Below, in pieces: positions 1 to 5,880 of a stretch of DNA of 5,880 nucleotides. The notes beneath the pieces were generated by a model. That model saw only the letters and a list, made by a program, of their open reading frames with translations, was not told the origin of the DNA and searched no databases. Every line of letters begins with the position of its first letter. The stretch's first letter is position 1. Location: the NCBI GenBank assembly GCA_027065635.1, contig JAMONQ010000183.1:1-5880 (forward strand). The letters are read 5' to 3'. A program made the position numbers and the translations under genes. The stretch comes from Campylobacterales bacterium (lineage in GTDB: Bacteria; Campylobacterota; Campylobacteria; Campylobacterales; Hydrogenimonadaceae).

Positions 1-147
1 CGGACCCATGAAGGCCTTGCTTTTGACCTCCACGATATCGCCTATCCTTATTCCAAGCGCGTCCAGCCGGCACTTGAAGTCGTCGCAGTCGCGCTCGAAA
101 CCTTTTATCTTTACAGTTTCACCCGGTTTGGCATCACTTAGGCGCAT
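1..147 (-). CDS. feoA: FeoA-domain protein, N-terminal 49 residues (partial, runs off the left edge)
   Basis: The start of a small FeoA-type protein, read leftwards. Visible residues open with MRLSDAKPGE and continue with a RLDALGIRIGDIVEV stretch followed by KAFMGP. This matches the FeoA SH3-like fold: an N-terminal LSDLKPGE-like strand, then R(L)xxLGxxxGxxVEV and a residue run leading to GP. FeoA proteins are about 75-85 residues, so roughly two thirds is present. In known systems FeoA is a cytoplasmic protein that associates with the ferrous iron transporter FeoB; FeoA-like domains also occur alone or in DtxR-type regulators, so the exact role depends on what lies beyond the edge. The ATG lies inside the last codons of aspS (14 nt overlap in another frame), which suggests co-transcription and possibly translational coupling. 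An AAGGA lies 12 nt upstream, a rather long spacing. The domain call is fairly firm; participation in iron transport is inference. Confidence 0.8.
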   Translation of the reverse strand, partial: MRLSDAKPGETVKIKGFERDCDDFKCRLDALGIRIGDIVEVKSKAFMGP

Positions 148-1903
148 CGGATTTCGGCGTCCTTCTGATGCGGATTCCCAGCTCTTTGAGCTGCTCTTCG
201 TCGACCGGGCCCGGCGCGTGTGTCAGCAGACAGGTCGCACTTTGGGTTTTCGGGAAGGCGATGACGTCGCGGATGCTCTCCTTCTTGCCCAGCAGCATCA
301 TCAAACGGTCGAAACCGAGCGCGAAGCCGCCGTGCGGCGGTGCTCCGAATTTGAGCGCATCGAGCAGAAAGCCGAATTTTTCGTCGGCCTCCTCTTCGCT
401 TATGCCGAGCATTTTAAAGACTTTTCGCTGAATATCCAATTTATGGATACGGATACTGCCGCCGCCGAGCTCTATGCCGTTTAGAACCACGTCGTAGGCG
501 ATTGAATCTATCGCTTCTATATCCTCTTCATCGATATTTTTGGGCATCGTGAATGGATGGTGGAGAGCCTTTAGATGCAGTTCTCCCTCTTCGAGTTCGA
601 ACATCGGGAAATCTACCACCCAGACAAACTCCAGTCGCTCTTCGTCTATCATGTTCAGCCGTTTCGCGACTTCGACTCTGAGGCGTCCCATGTAGTCCCA
701 GACTATCTTGCGCTCGCCCGCACCGAAGAATACGATATCTCCTACCTGCAGATCGAGCCTCGACTTCATGGTCTCTATCGCCTCTTCGGAGAGGAACTTC
801 AGGATGGGACCCTTGAGCCCCTCCTCCTTGACCTGAATATAGGCGAGTCCTTTCGCGCCGAATTTCGATACGAAGCTCTCCAGCTCCTTGATCGTCTTTC
901 TCGAGAATGCGTTGTCGCCGCCCGGCACCTTGAGCGCTTTTATTCTGTTGAGTTTTTTGTACTGTGCTATTTCGGCGAAGATCGGAGAGTCGCACCCTTC
1001 GAACAGATCGATCACGTCGACCAGCTCGAGGCCGAAGCGAAGATCCGGCCGGTCGTTGCCGTACTTCTCCATCGATTCGCGGTAGGTTATACGGTTGAAG
1101 GGAGTGGAGATTTCGCGGCCGCATGCCGAGAAGATCGCGGCGAGCAGATCCTCGGCCACCTTCATCACATCTTCCTGATCGCAGAAGCTCATCTCCACGT
1201 CGATCTGGGTGAACTCAGGCTGGCGGTCGGCACGCAGATCCTCGTCGCGGAAACATTTGGCTATCTGGAAATAGCGGTCGAAACCGGCGACCATAAGCAG
1301 CTGCTTGAAGAGCTGAGGCGACTGGGGCAGGGCGTAGAATTCGCCGTTGTGAACACGGCTGGGGACCAGATAGTCGCGTGCGCCTTCCGGCGTCGATTTG
1401 GTCAGGATAGGTGTTTCGACCTCCAGAAAGCCGAGTGAGTCCAGGAGGTTTCTGGCGGCTATCGCGGCTTTGGAGCGGAGCCGGAATGTATCGTACATCT
1501 GCTTCTGGCGCAGGTCGAGATAGCGGTAGCGCAGACGTATATCTTCGCCGACGTTGGGATCGCCCAGCGTAAACGGCATCGGCTCGCTTCTGTTTTCGAT
1601 CTCGAGATCATCTATGACCACTTCGATCTTTCCGGTTTCGAGTCGAGGGTTTTCGAGCCCCTCTCCCCGAAGGCGGACCTTGCCTTTCGCGATGACGACA
1701 AACTCGTCTCTAATTTGTGAAGCGACTTTATGGGCCTGTTCGTTGTCGGCAGGATCGCATACAAGCTGAATGAGGCCGCTTTTGTCGCGCAGGTCTATGA
1801 AGATGACGCCGCCATGGTCTCTGTAGCTGTTTACCCAGCCTGCCAGCGTCACCTCTTCGCCGACGCTCTTTTCGTTAAGATCGGTACAGTAGTGTGTTCG
1901 CAA
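134..1903 (-). CDS. aspS: Aspartyl-tRNA synthetase, bacterial type, predicted non-discriminating (Asp/Asn)
   Basis: Cytoplasmic class IIb synthetase that charges tRNA-Asp with aspartate. The 589 residues match the usual bacterial length (E. coli 590). Order: N-terminal OB-fold anticodon-binding domain (about 1-105, AGWVNSYRDHGG and FIDLRD visible); catalytic core with motif 1 around 158-170 (GFLEVETPILTKS), the TPEGARDYLVPSR flipping-loop region at 171-183, and motif 2 at 218-237 (FRDEDLRADRQPEFTQIDVE); the bacterial GAD insertion at about 290-420; then motif 3 with GFALGFDR at 526-533. The start is TTG: it gives MRTHYC, aligned with the E. coli MRTEYC start, and GGAG sits 7 nt upstream (1914-1911). 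His30, Leu83 and Leu88 match residues reported for non-discriminating enzymes, so it probably also charges tRNA-Asn, requiring GatCAB elsewhere in the genome. It is divergent from nadK, and its 3' end overlaps a FeoA gene. Identity is certain; tRNA specificity is inferred. Confidence 0.98.
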   Translation of the reverse strand: MRTHYCTDLNEKSVGEEVTLAGWVNSYRDHGGVIFIDLRDKSGLIQLVCDPADNEQAHKVASQIRDEFVVIAKGKVRLRGEGLENPRLETGKIEVVIDDLEIENRSEPMPFTLGDPNVGEDIRLRYRYLDLRQKQMYDTFRLRSKAAIAARNLLDSLGFLEVETPILTKSTPEGARDYLVPSRVHNGEFYALPQSPQLFKQLLMVAGFDRYFQIAKCFRDEDLRADRQPEFTQIDVEMSFCDQEDVMKVAEDLLAAIFSACGREISTPFNRITYRESMEKYGNDRPDLRFGLELVDVIDLFEGCDSPIFAEIAQYKKLNRIKALKVPGGDNAFSRKTIKELESFVSKFGAKGLAYIQVKEEGLKGPILKFLSEEAIETMKSRLDLQVGDIVFFGAGERKIVWDYMGRLRVEVAKRLNMIDEERLEFVWVVDFPMFELEEGELHLKALHHPFTMPKNIDEEDIEAIDSIAYDVVLNGIELGGGSIRIHKLDIQRKVFKMLGISEEEADEKFGFLLDALKFGAPPHGGFALGFDRLMMLLGKKESIRDVIAFPKTQSATCLLTHAPGPVDEEQLKELGIRIRRTPKSDAPK

Positions 1904-1982
1904 ATCTGATCTCCGGTTTCCGGGCGAGTCGTGCCCGTGGTGTTTGATTTCCGCAAGGGTTTTGAAGCTATGCGGTAATAGT
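1904..1982 (-). promoter_or_regulatory. Predicted 5' leader of aspS with ribosome binding site
   Basis: About 79 nt lie between the predicted aspS transcription start (roughly 1982) and its TTG start. The ribosome binding site GGAG is at 1914-1911, 7 nt from the TTG, and this decides the unusual start. Two small inverted repeats are visible: a 5-bp stem pairing 1921-1925 with 1933-1937 (7 nt loop) and a 5-bp stem pairing 1951-1955 with 1971-1975 (15 nt loop). Both are short and may be chance. No T-box or other known riboswitch pattern was recognised. The transcript start is inferred from the -10 element, not measured. Confidence 0.45.
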
Positions 1983-1988
1983 GGCGCG

Positions 1989-1997
1989 ATTATATCA
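1989..1997 (-). promoter_or_regulatory. Extended -10 promoter element for aspS
   Basis: Read on the minus strand, 1997-1989 is TGATATAAT: a perfect TATAAT hexamer (1994-1989) preceded by TG at the extended -10 position. A T-rich and A-rich stretch lies upstream, and no clear TTGACA -35 box is seen. This is the usual form of vegetative promoters in Campylobacterota, which often lack a conserved -35. It would start transcription near 1982 and drive aspS and the overlapping feoA-like gene. Confidence 0.75.
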
Positions 1998-2014
1998 AAA
2001 CCAAACTTATTTTT

Positions 2015-2023
2015 TGTTAGAAT
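2015..2023 (+). promoter_or_regulatory. Extended -10 promoter element for nadK operon
   Basis: 2015-2023 reads TGTTAGAAT: a TAGAAT hexamer (5 of 6 matches to TATAAT) with TG in the extended position and a run of T just upstream. No clear -35 is seen. A start near 2030 would leave a leader of about 59 nt before the GTG proposed for nadK, but only about 11 nt, with no ribosome binding site, before the in-frame ATG at 2041. It is the only good plus-strand promoter seen in the window and may serve nadK, recN, tatD and mltD together. Confidence 0.65.
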
Positions 2024-2088
2024 CTTTCAGAGTTTTGGCTATGTTTCCAAAAGAGTCACGCTTCAGAGCGACAAGAAAAAGGCAGACT

Positions 2089-2952
2089 GTGCAAACCACC
2101 CTTCGAATCAAACGTGTCGGTATCGTTCTCAGGCCCTCCACACCGGAGCTGAAGGCTCTTTTTTACCAGGTCAAGAGCGCTTTTGAAAGACATGGTGCCG
2201 AGGTACTCATAGATGCCATCAGCGCCGGCATGATCGGTGTACTCGGCCAGGAGTTCTCCGCAATGTGCGACAAAAGCGACATTCTGGTCTGTATCGGCGG
2301 AGACGGTACTCTCATCTCTCTCGCAAGAAGAAGTTACAGCTATCACAAGCCCATACTCGGAATAAACGCGGGTACGCTCGGTTTTCTGGCCGATATAAAT
2401 CCGGCCGAGACGGACGCTTTCATCGACAAGCTATACGAGGGAGAGTTCCGGATCGACGAGAGGATGATGATAGAGGGGGTGCTTTCCGGCACGAAAGAGC
2501 GCAAGGAGCTCTACTCGTTCAACGACATCGTAATAAGCCGTCCATCCATTTCGAAGATGGTCAATATCGACGCGTATATCGATAAGAAGTGGTTCAATAC
2601 CTATTTCGGAGACGGTCTTATCGTTTCGACGCCTACGGGCTCTACCGCATACAATCTCGCCGCGGGAGGTCCGGTCACGTTTCCGCTTACGGACGCCTTC
2701 ATCCTCACTCCCATATGCCCGCACTCTCTGACGCAGCGTCCGCTTGTGATTCCTGCCGATTTCGAGATAGAGATAAAGACTCCCGACAAGGAGTCGCTGG
2801 TGATTATAGACGGTCAGGAGCAGTACGAGTTCGGACCGGAGGATTCTCTTTTGATCCGCAAGGCTCCAATAGGCGCCAGACTCATCCACCGTATGGAACG
2901 CAACTACTTCGACGTACTGCGAGAAAAACTCTCATGGGGGCAGGGGCGATGA
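2089..2952 (+). CDS. nadK: NAD kinase (ATP-NAD kinase)
   Basis: Cytoplasmic enzyme that phosphorylates NAD to NADP, feeding the reductive biosynthesis and redox-defence pool. The 287 residues match the family in Campylobacterota (about 285). Visible motifs: VGIVLRP in the first strand (10-16), the diagnostic GGDGT at 70-74 with catalytic Asp72, GINAGTLGFLAD (91-102), the FND form of the NE/D motif (144-146), and the glycine-rich GDGLIVSTPTGSTAYNLAAGGP block at 174-195, followed by SHSLTQRP-like PHSLTQRP near 211-218. The start is GTG: AAGG lies 6 nt upstream (2079-2082), and the resulting MQTTLRIKRVGIV N-terminus has the normal length. The frame stays open to an ATG at 2041 and a GTG at 1981, but the first lacks a ribosome binding site and the second lies upstream of the promoter. 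The stop overlaps the recN start as ATGA. Identity is certain; the start is likely. Confidence 0.96.
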   Translation: MQTTLRIKRVGIVLRPSTPELKALFYQVKSAFERHGAEVLIDAISAGMIGVLGQEFSAMCDKSDILVCIGGDGTLISLARRSYSYHKPILGINAGTLGFLADINPAETDAFIDKLYEGEFRIDERMMIEGVLSGTKERKELYSFNDIVISRPSISKMVNIDAYIDKKWFNTYFGDGLIVSTPTGSTAYNLAAGGPVTFPLTDAFILTPICPHSLTQRPLVIPADFEIEIKTPDKESLVIIDGQEQYEFGPEDSLLIRKAPIGARLIHRMERNYFDVLREKLSWGQGR

Positions 2953-4487
2953 TAGAGAGGTTTTATGCAAAGAGTCTTGTAGGTTTCGACAGAATCGATC
3001 TGGATCTCGTGCCGGGCCTTATAGCGATAACCGGCCCAAGCGGTGCCGGAAAGTCGGTATTTATGGGCTCCTTGCTCGCACTTTTCGGGCTGGACGATGT
3101 GCAGGCGGAGCTTTCGGAAGCTGTTTTGAGGCGGAGTGATATGCTCGAGCTCGGCAGTTACGAAGCCGATGAAGATGATATCACCGTACGTGCCGTAAAG
3201 AGGGAGAAGGTCAGATACTTTCTAAACGATCTGACGATCTCCAAAAAGCGTCTCAAAGAGATGATGCGACCCGTTGTAGGGCATATAGCGCAGCGCAGCG
3301 ACAAGGAGCTGTCGCCGAAACTTATGCTCGATATCGTCGATGCCATGGCCGCCTTCAACGATCCGGGTTTTACGGAGCGCAAGAGAGCGTTCGAGGAGCT
3401 TTATGAAAATTATCGCCGAAAGAGCCGAAAACTCGAAGAGATGCGGCAGGACGAGAAGAGGGTGAAGGAGCTTATCGAGTTTGCCGAGTTCGAGATAGCC
3501 AAGATAGACGAGATCGCTCCGAAGCCCGGAGAAGACGAGGAGCTGATGCGGATAAAGCGAAAACTCTCCAGAAAGGAGAAGATCGGCGAAGCCATATCCA
3601 GAGCCTCCAGAATTTTCGAGGCCGAGTCCGACGTCCATGAAGCGTTGGGCCTTATCGAGAGTGATACGGTGCTTTTCGACGAAGCCATGAATACGCTTCG
3701 AAACGAGTTCGAGCGCGCCGAAGAGATGCTCGAAGAGCTCGAAGAGATCGATGTGGAGAGTGTGCTCGACCGAATAGAGGAGCTGGCCTCCTTGAAGCGA
3801 CGATACGGATCGATAGAGGAGGCTCTGGCCTACCGTGACGAAAAGATCGGGGAGCTGGAGTATTACAGAAATCTCGACCACGAACTCGGCGGGCTCGAGA
3901 GCGAGGTGGAGGCTCTTTCGCTCGCCGTTACCAAAGAGGCCGAAAATCTGAGCTTTGCGAGAAAAGAGGCTTCCAAAAAGGTGGAGCGGCTTGTAAACGG
4001 CTATCTCGAGCAGCTTCGCATGCCGCCTCTTCGCATGGAGCTTGTTCGCAAGCCTTTGGATGTCAGCGGTATCGATTCCGTCTCGATAGATCTTCAGGGC
4101 TCCGGTATCGAGACTATAAGCGGCGGAGAGTTCAACAGGATCAGCCTGGCTCTGCTTCTTTGCAGAAGCGAATTGGCCGGTGCGGAGGGGATACTTCTCG
4201 TGGACGAGATAGACGCCAATGTGAGCGGAGACGAGTCCATAGCGATAGCCAGGCTCCTGAAGGCCCTGGCGAAAAACTACCAGGTGATAGCGATTTCCCA
4301 TCAGCCGCATCTGAGTGCGGCCGCTACGCAGCATCTGCTGGTGAGAAAAGAGGATGGCGAGAGCGTGGTCAGGGTTTTGGATCCCGAAGAGAGGGTGGAG
4401 GAGATTTCGAGAATGATCGCGGGAGAGTCCGGAATGGCCGAAGCGACGAAGCTCGCCAAGAAGATTCTGAAAGAGTTTGCATCCTGA
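2949..4487 (+). CDS. recN: DNA repair protein RecN (SMC-like ATPase), short form
   Basis: SMC-family ATPase that acts on double-strand breaks in recombinational repair. At 512 residues it is shorter than E. coli RecN (553) and close to the Campylobacter form (about 507). Order: N-terminal ATPase lobe with Walker A GPSGAGKS at 29-36 (most RecN proteins have GETGAGKS); a glutamate-, lysine- and arginine-rich helical section at about 150-365, expected to form the antiparallel coiled coil; then the C-terminal lobe with signature motif ISGGE (S391-E394), Walker B ILLVDEIDANVSG with Asp419 and Glu420, and an SHQPH switch at about 450-454 with His451. Typical RecN has DEVDTGISG and THLPQ at the last two sites. 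The ATG shares an ATGA overlap with the nadK stop and is preceded by AGGGG, so translation is probably coupled. The open frame continues upstream inside nadK, but that part has no homology. Confident. Confidence 0.95.
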   Translation: MIERFYAKSLVGFDRIDLDLVPGLIAITGPSGAGKSVFMGSLLALFGLDDVQAELSEAVLRRSDMLELGSYEADEDDITVRAVKREKVRYFLNDLTISKKRLKEMMRPVVGHIAQRSDKELSPKLMLDIVDAMAAFNDPGFTERKRAFEELYENYRRKSRKLEEMRQDEKRVKELIEFAEFEIAKIDEIAPKPGEDEELMRIKRKLSRKEKIGEAISRASRIFEAESDVHEALGLIESDTVLFDEAMNTLRNEFERAEEMLEELEEIDVESVLDRIEELASLKRRYGSIEEALAYRDEKIGELEYYRNLDHELGGLESEVEALSLAVTKEAENLSFARKEASKKVERLVNGYLEQLRMPPLRMELVRKPLDVSGIDSVSIDLQGSGIETISGGEFNRISLALLLCRSELAGAEGILLVDEIDANVSGDESIAIARLLKALAKNYQVIAISHQPHLSAAATQHLLVRKEDGESVVRVLDPEERVEEISRMIAGESGMAEATKLAKKILKEFAS

Positions 4488-4508
4488 CGGAAAGAGGATG
4501 ATCCGTCG
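4485..4508 (+). other. Small inverted repeat spanning the recN stop codon
   Basis: GACGGA at 4486-4491 pairs with TCCGTC at 4502-4507 around a 10 nt loop, and a T-G wobble pair (4485/4508) can extend it to 7 bp. The left arm contains two bases of the recN stop codon. No T-run follows directly; TTTTT comes about 18 nt later (4527-4531), so it is not a standard intrinsic terminator. It could be a processing or attenuation element between recN and tatD, or chance. Confidence 0.3.
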
Positions 4509-4559
4509 AAGAGGCCGATAAGGCACTTTTTGAAATTTGTTAGGGAGAGTTCAGGTCAA

Positions 4560-5363
4560 ATGATTATAGATACACATTGTCATCTCGACGACAGCCGTTT
4601 TGAAAACGATCTTGGCGAAGTGATCGATCGTGCGAAGTCGAAAGGTATACTTGGCATTCTCATTCCGGGTGCCGATCCGGATTCGCTCCGAAGAGCCAGG
4701 GAGATTTCGCACGAGTTTCCGGAAGTCTACTATGCGGCCGGCGTTCACCCATACGATATACACAAATATGACGAAAAGACTCTTTTGGAGTATCTTGAAG
4801 ATCCCAGATGTATAGCGGTCGGAGAGTGCGGGCTCGATTACTACCGGCTTCCCGAAGAGGAGCAGGAAGCGAAAGAGAATATCGCGATGCAAAAGCGTAT
4901 TTTCGCAGCCCAGATAGAGCTCGCGAAGCGGGTGAAAAAGCCGCTTGTCGTTCATATTCGCGATGCGAGCGGCGATGCGATGGAGCTTCTTTTGGAGTAT
5001 GGTGCAAAGGAGGTGGGCGGTGTGCTTCACTGCTACAACGCCGACGAGCGGCTTTTGAAGCTCGCCGATAGCGGTTTCTACTACGGTATCGGCGGTGTGC
5101 TCACCTTCAAGAATGCAAAAAAGCTGCCTCGGGTTTTGCCAAAGATTCCGAAAGATAGAATCGTCGTGGAGACAGATGCGCCGTATCTTGCGCCGCACCC
5201 GTTCAGAGGAAAACGTAACGAGCCTGGATATACGGTTCATATAGTGGAGAAAATTGCCGATACTCTTTCGATGAGCTATGATGAGGTCGCCGCTTTGACG
5301 ACCCAAAACGCCAAGAGACTCTTTAAAGAGTTTTCTACGCTCGAAGATGGTATACTTATATAG
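4560..5363 (+). CDS. tatD: TatD-family metal-dependent hydrolase/DNase
   Basis: Cytoplasmic TIM-barrel metalloenzyme of the TatD family, whose studied members are metal-dependent 3'-5' exonucleases acting on single-stranded DNA or RNA. The 267 residues match the family (about 255-270). All expected metal and active-site positions are present: HxH at His6 and His8 (MIIDTHCHLD), Glu89 in VGECGLDYYR, His132 in VVHIRDA, His157 in GGVLHCYNA, and Asp206 in VVETDAPYLAP, followed by the family-typical HPFRGKRNEP (212-221). The ATG was chosen because the family starts directly at MIIDTHCH; an in-frame TTG at 4530 would add ten unconserved residues. AGG lies 5 nt upstream, with a stronger AGGGAG further away. 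It sits 72 nt after recN, probably in the same transcript. Family paralogues (TatD, YcfH, YjjV types) cannot be told apart here, so the substrate is uncertain. Confidence 0.94.
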   Translation: MIIDTHCHLDDSRFENDLGEVIDRAKSKGILGILIPGADPDSLRRAREISHEFPEVYYAAGVHPYDIHKYDEKTLLEYLEDPRCIAVGECGLDYYRLPEEEQEAKENIAMQKRIFAAQIELAKRVKKPLVVHIRDASGDAMELLLEYGAKEVGGVLHCYNADERLLKLADSGFYYGIGGVLTFKNAKKLPRVLPKIPKDRIVVETDAPYLAPHPFRGKRNEPGYTVHIVEKIADTLSMSYDEVAALTTQNAKRLFKEFSTLEDGILI

Positions 5364-5408
5364 ATTCTGGCCTGTGGAGCCTGCAAGAGTTCGATTTTTG
5401 GAGAGGGT

Positions 5409-5880
5409 GTGAAATATCTGCTGCTTCTGTTTTTGACCGCGGGGACGATCCTGAACGCTTCTCTTTATGTAGAACCGCAATACGGTGACGACATAAAGGT
5501 ACTTCAGACTCTCGACATAGACCCATCGTTTCTCGGTGATCCGATCTTCTTGCAGCTCAAAAACGATCTTTCGACGGTGAAGAAAGATCACTACGTTCGT
5601 ATGCTCGAGCGTGGTGCGCTCTATATCCCTACATTGAGAAAGATGATCCACGACAGTGGGATCCCTCCGGTTTTTCTATATATGGCCATGGCGGAGTCGC
5701 ATTTCGACGCGAGGGCTCTCTCTCACGCCAAGGCATCGGGGATCTGGCAATTCATGCCCGAAACGGCGAAGAGGTACGGTCTTAGAATCGATCGATACAT
5801 AGACGAGCGACGCGATCCGGTACGTTCTACCGAAGCGGCGATAGCCTATCTGAAAAGGCTATACAAGCTTTTCGGGAAGT
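5409..5880 (+). CDS. mltD: Secreted lytic murein transglycosylase, MltD type (partial, runs off the right edge)
   Basis: First 157 codons of a periplasmic GH23 (SLT-domain) lytic transglycosylase, an enzyme that cleaves the MurNAc-GlcNAc bond of peptidoglycan to leave a 1,6-anhydroMurNAc end. Residues 1-18 form a signal peptide (MKYLLLLFLTAGTILNAS) with likely cleavage after LNA; there is no lipobox cysteine at the junction, unlike the E. coli MltD lipoprotein. The catalytic core begins near residue 80: IPPVFLYMAMAESHF with catalytic Glu96, the ALSHAKASGIWQFMPETAKRYGL block (103-125), then DERRDPVRSTEAAIAYLKRLY (132-152), the family 1D pattern. LysM repeats, if any, would lie beyond the edge. 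The GTG start has GGAG 5 nt upstream (5400-5403) and begins the signal peptide exactly. The gene follows tatD by 45 nt, the same order as I recall in C. jejuni. Function is firm; the symbol mltD is by similarity. Confidence 0.9.
   Translation, partial: MKYLLLLFLTAGTILNASLYVEPQYGDDIKVLQTLDIDPSFLGDPIFLQLKNDLSTVKKDHYVRMLERGALYIPTLRKMIHDSGIPPVFLYMAMAESHFDARALSHAKASGIWQFMPETAKRYGLRIDRYIDERRDPVRSTEAAIAYLKRLYKLFGK

Noticed and set aside
575..1438. A 287-codon open frame on the plus strand inside aspS
   Set aside because: It is antisense to conserved AspRS catalytic sequence and its translation shows no family signature; a complement-strand shadow.
2589..2948. Possible 120-residue N-terminal extension of RecN in the same frame
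   Set aside because: This stretch overlaps the most conserved part of nadK, its translation is arginine- and serine-rich without RecN similarity, and RecN proteins start at the equivalent of MIERFYAKSL.
3700..3760. Repetitive GAAGAGCTCGAAGAG-like stretch inside recN
   Set aside because: It encodes a glutamate-rich part of the RecN coiled coil; repetition follows from the amino acid composition and is not a DNA repeat element.
4498..4521. Tiny frame ATG-to-TAA of 7 codons between recN and tatD, as a possible leader peptide
   Set aside because: The purine-rich AAAGAGG touches the ATG with no spacing, and the peptide has no repeated regulatory codons; likely chance.
3222..4526. A 434-codon open frame on the minus strand, fully antisense to recN
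   Set aside because: recN is unmistakable on the plus strand with all ATPase motifs. The antisense frame shows no recognisable domain, is low in plausible motifs and arises from recN codon bias that avoids stops on the complement.
4526..4545. Possible promoter for tatD (T-run followed by TTTGTTAGGGA)
   Set aside because: It resembles the nadK promoter context, but the hexamer TAGGGA matches only two key positions of TATAAT well enough, so it is too weak to call.
4551..5651. A 366-codon open frame on the minus strand across tatD and into mltD
   Set aside because: It spans two well-supported plus-strand genes and the gap between them, has no recognisable domain and no convincing ribosome binding site was noted.

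Overview
The window looks like ordinary chromosomal housekeeping DNA from a member of the Campylobacterota (the former Epsilonproteobacteria). The base composition is moderate, which fits the free-living sulfur- or hydrogen-oxidising lineages better than AT-rich Campylobacter or Helicobacter; genus cannot be fixed from the sequence. The assignment rests on gene order and protein style. From memory, Campylobacter jejuni has adk and aspS on one strand, followed divergently by nadK, recN, one unrelated gene, tatD and a secreted lytic transglycosylase. The order here is almost the same. RecN is the short form with a GPSGAGKS P-loop, and AspRS carries residues associated with the non-discriminating type.

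Layout. The minus strand holds aspS (about 134-1903) and, overlapping its 3' end by 14 nt, the start of a FeoA-domain gene that leaves the window on the left. Between aspS and nadK lies a compact divergent promoter region (about 1904-2088) with two extended -10 elements back to back. The plus strand then carries nadK (2089-2952), recN (2949-4487, ATGA overlap with nadK), tatD (4560-5363) and the first 157 codons of a GH23 lytic transglycosylase of the MltD type (from 5409, running off the right edge). The gaps on the plus strand are only 72 and 45 nt with no convincing terminator or promoter, so nadK-recN-tatD-mltD is probably one transcription unit.

Functionally the genes are neighbours rather than one pathway: tRNA aspartylation, a FeoA-like partner of ferrous iron uptake, NADP synthesis, double-strand break repair, a metal-dependent TatD nuclease and cell-wall remodelling. 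nadK-recN adjacency also occurs in distant bacteria such as E. coli. Three genes use non-ATG starts (aspS TTG; nadK and mltD GTG), each with a plausible ribosome binding site.

I found no mobile element, CRISPR array, tRNA, rRNA or long repeat, no gene-free stretch longer than 300 bases, and no credible previously undescribed system. The points most worth a second look are the predicted non-discriminating AspRS, the FeoA gene overlapping aspS, and the divergent promoter region.
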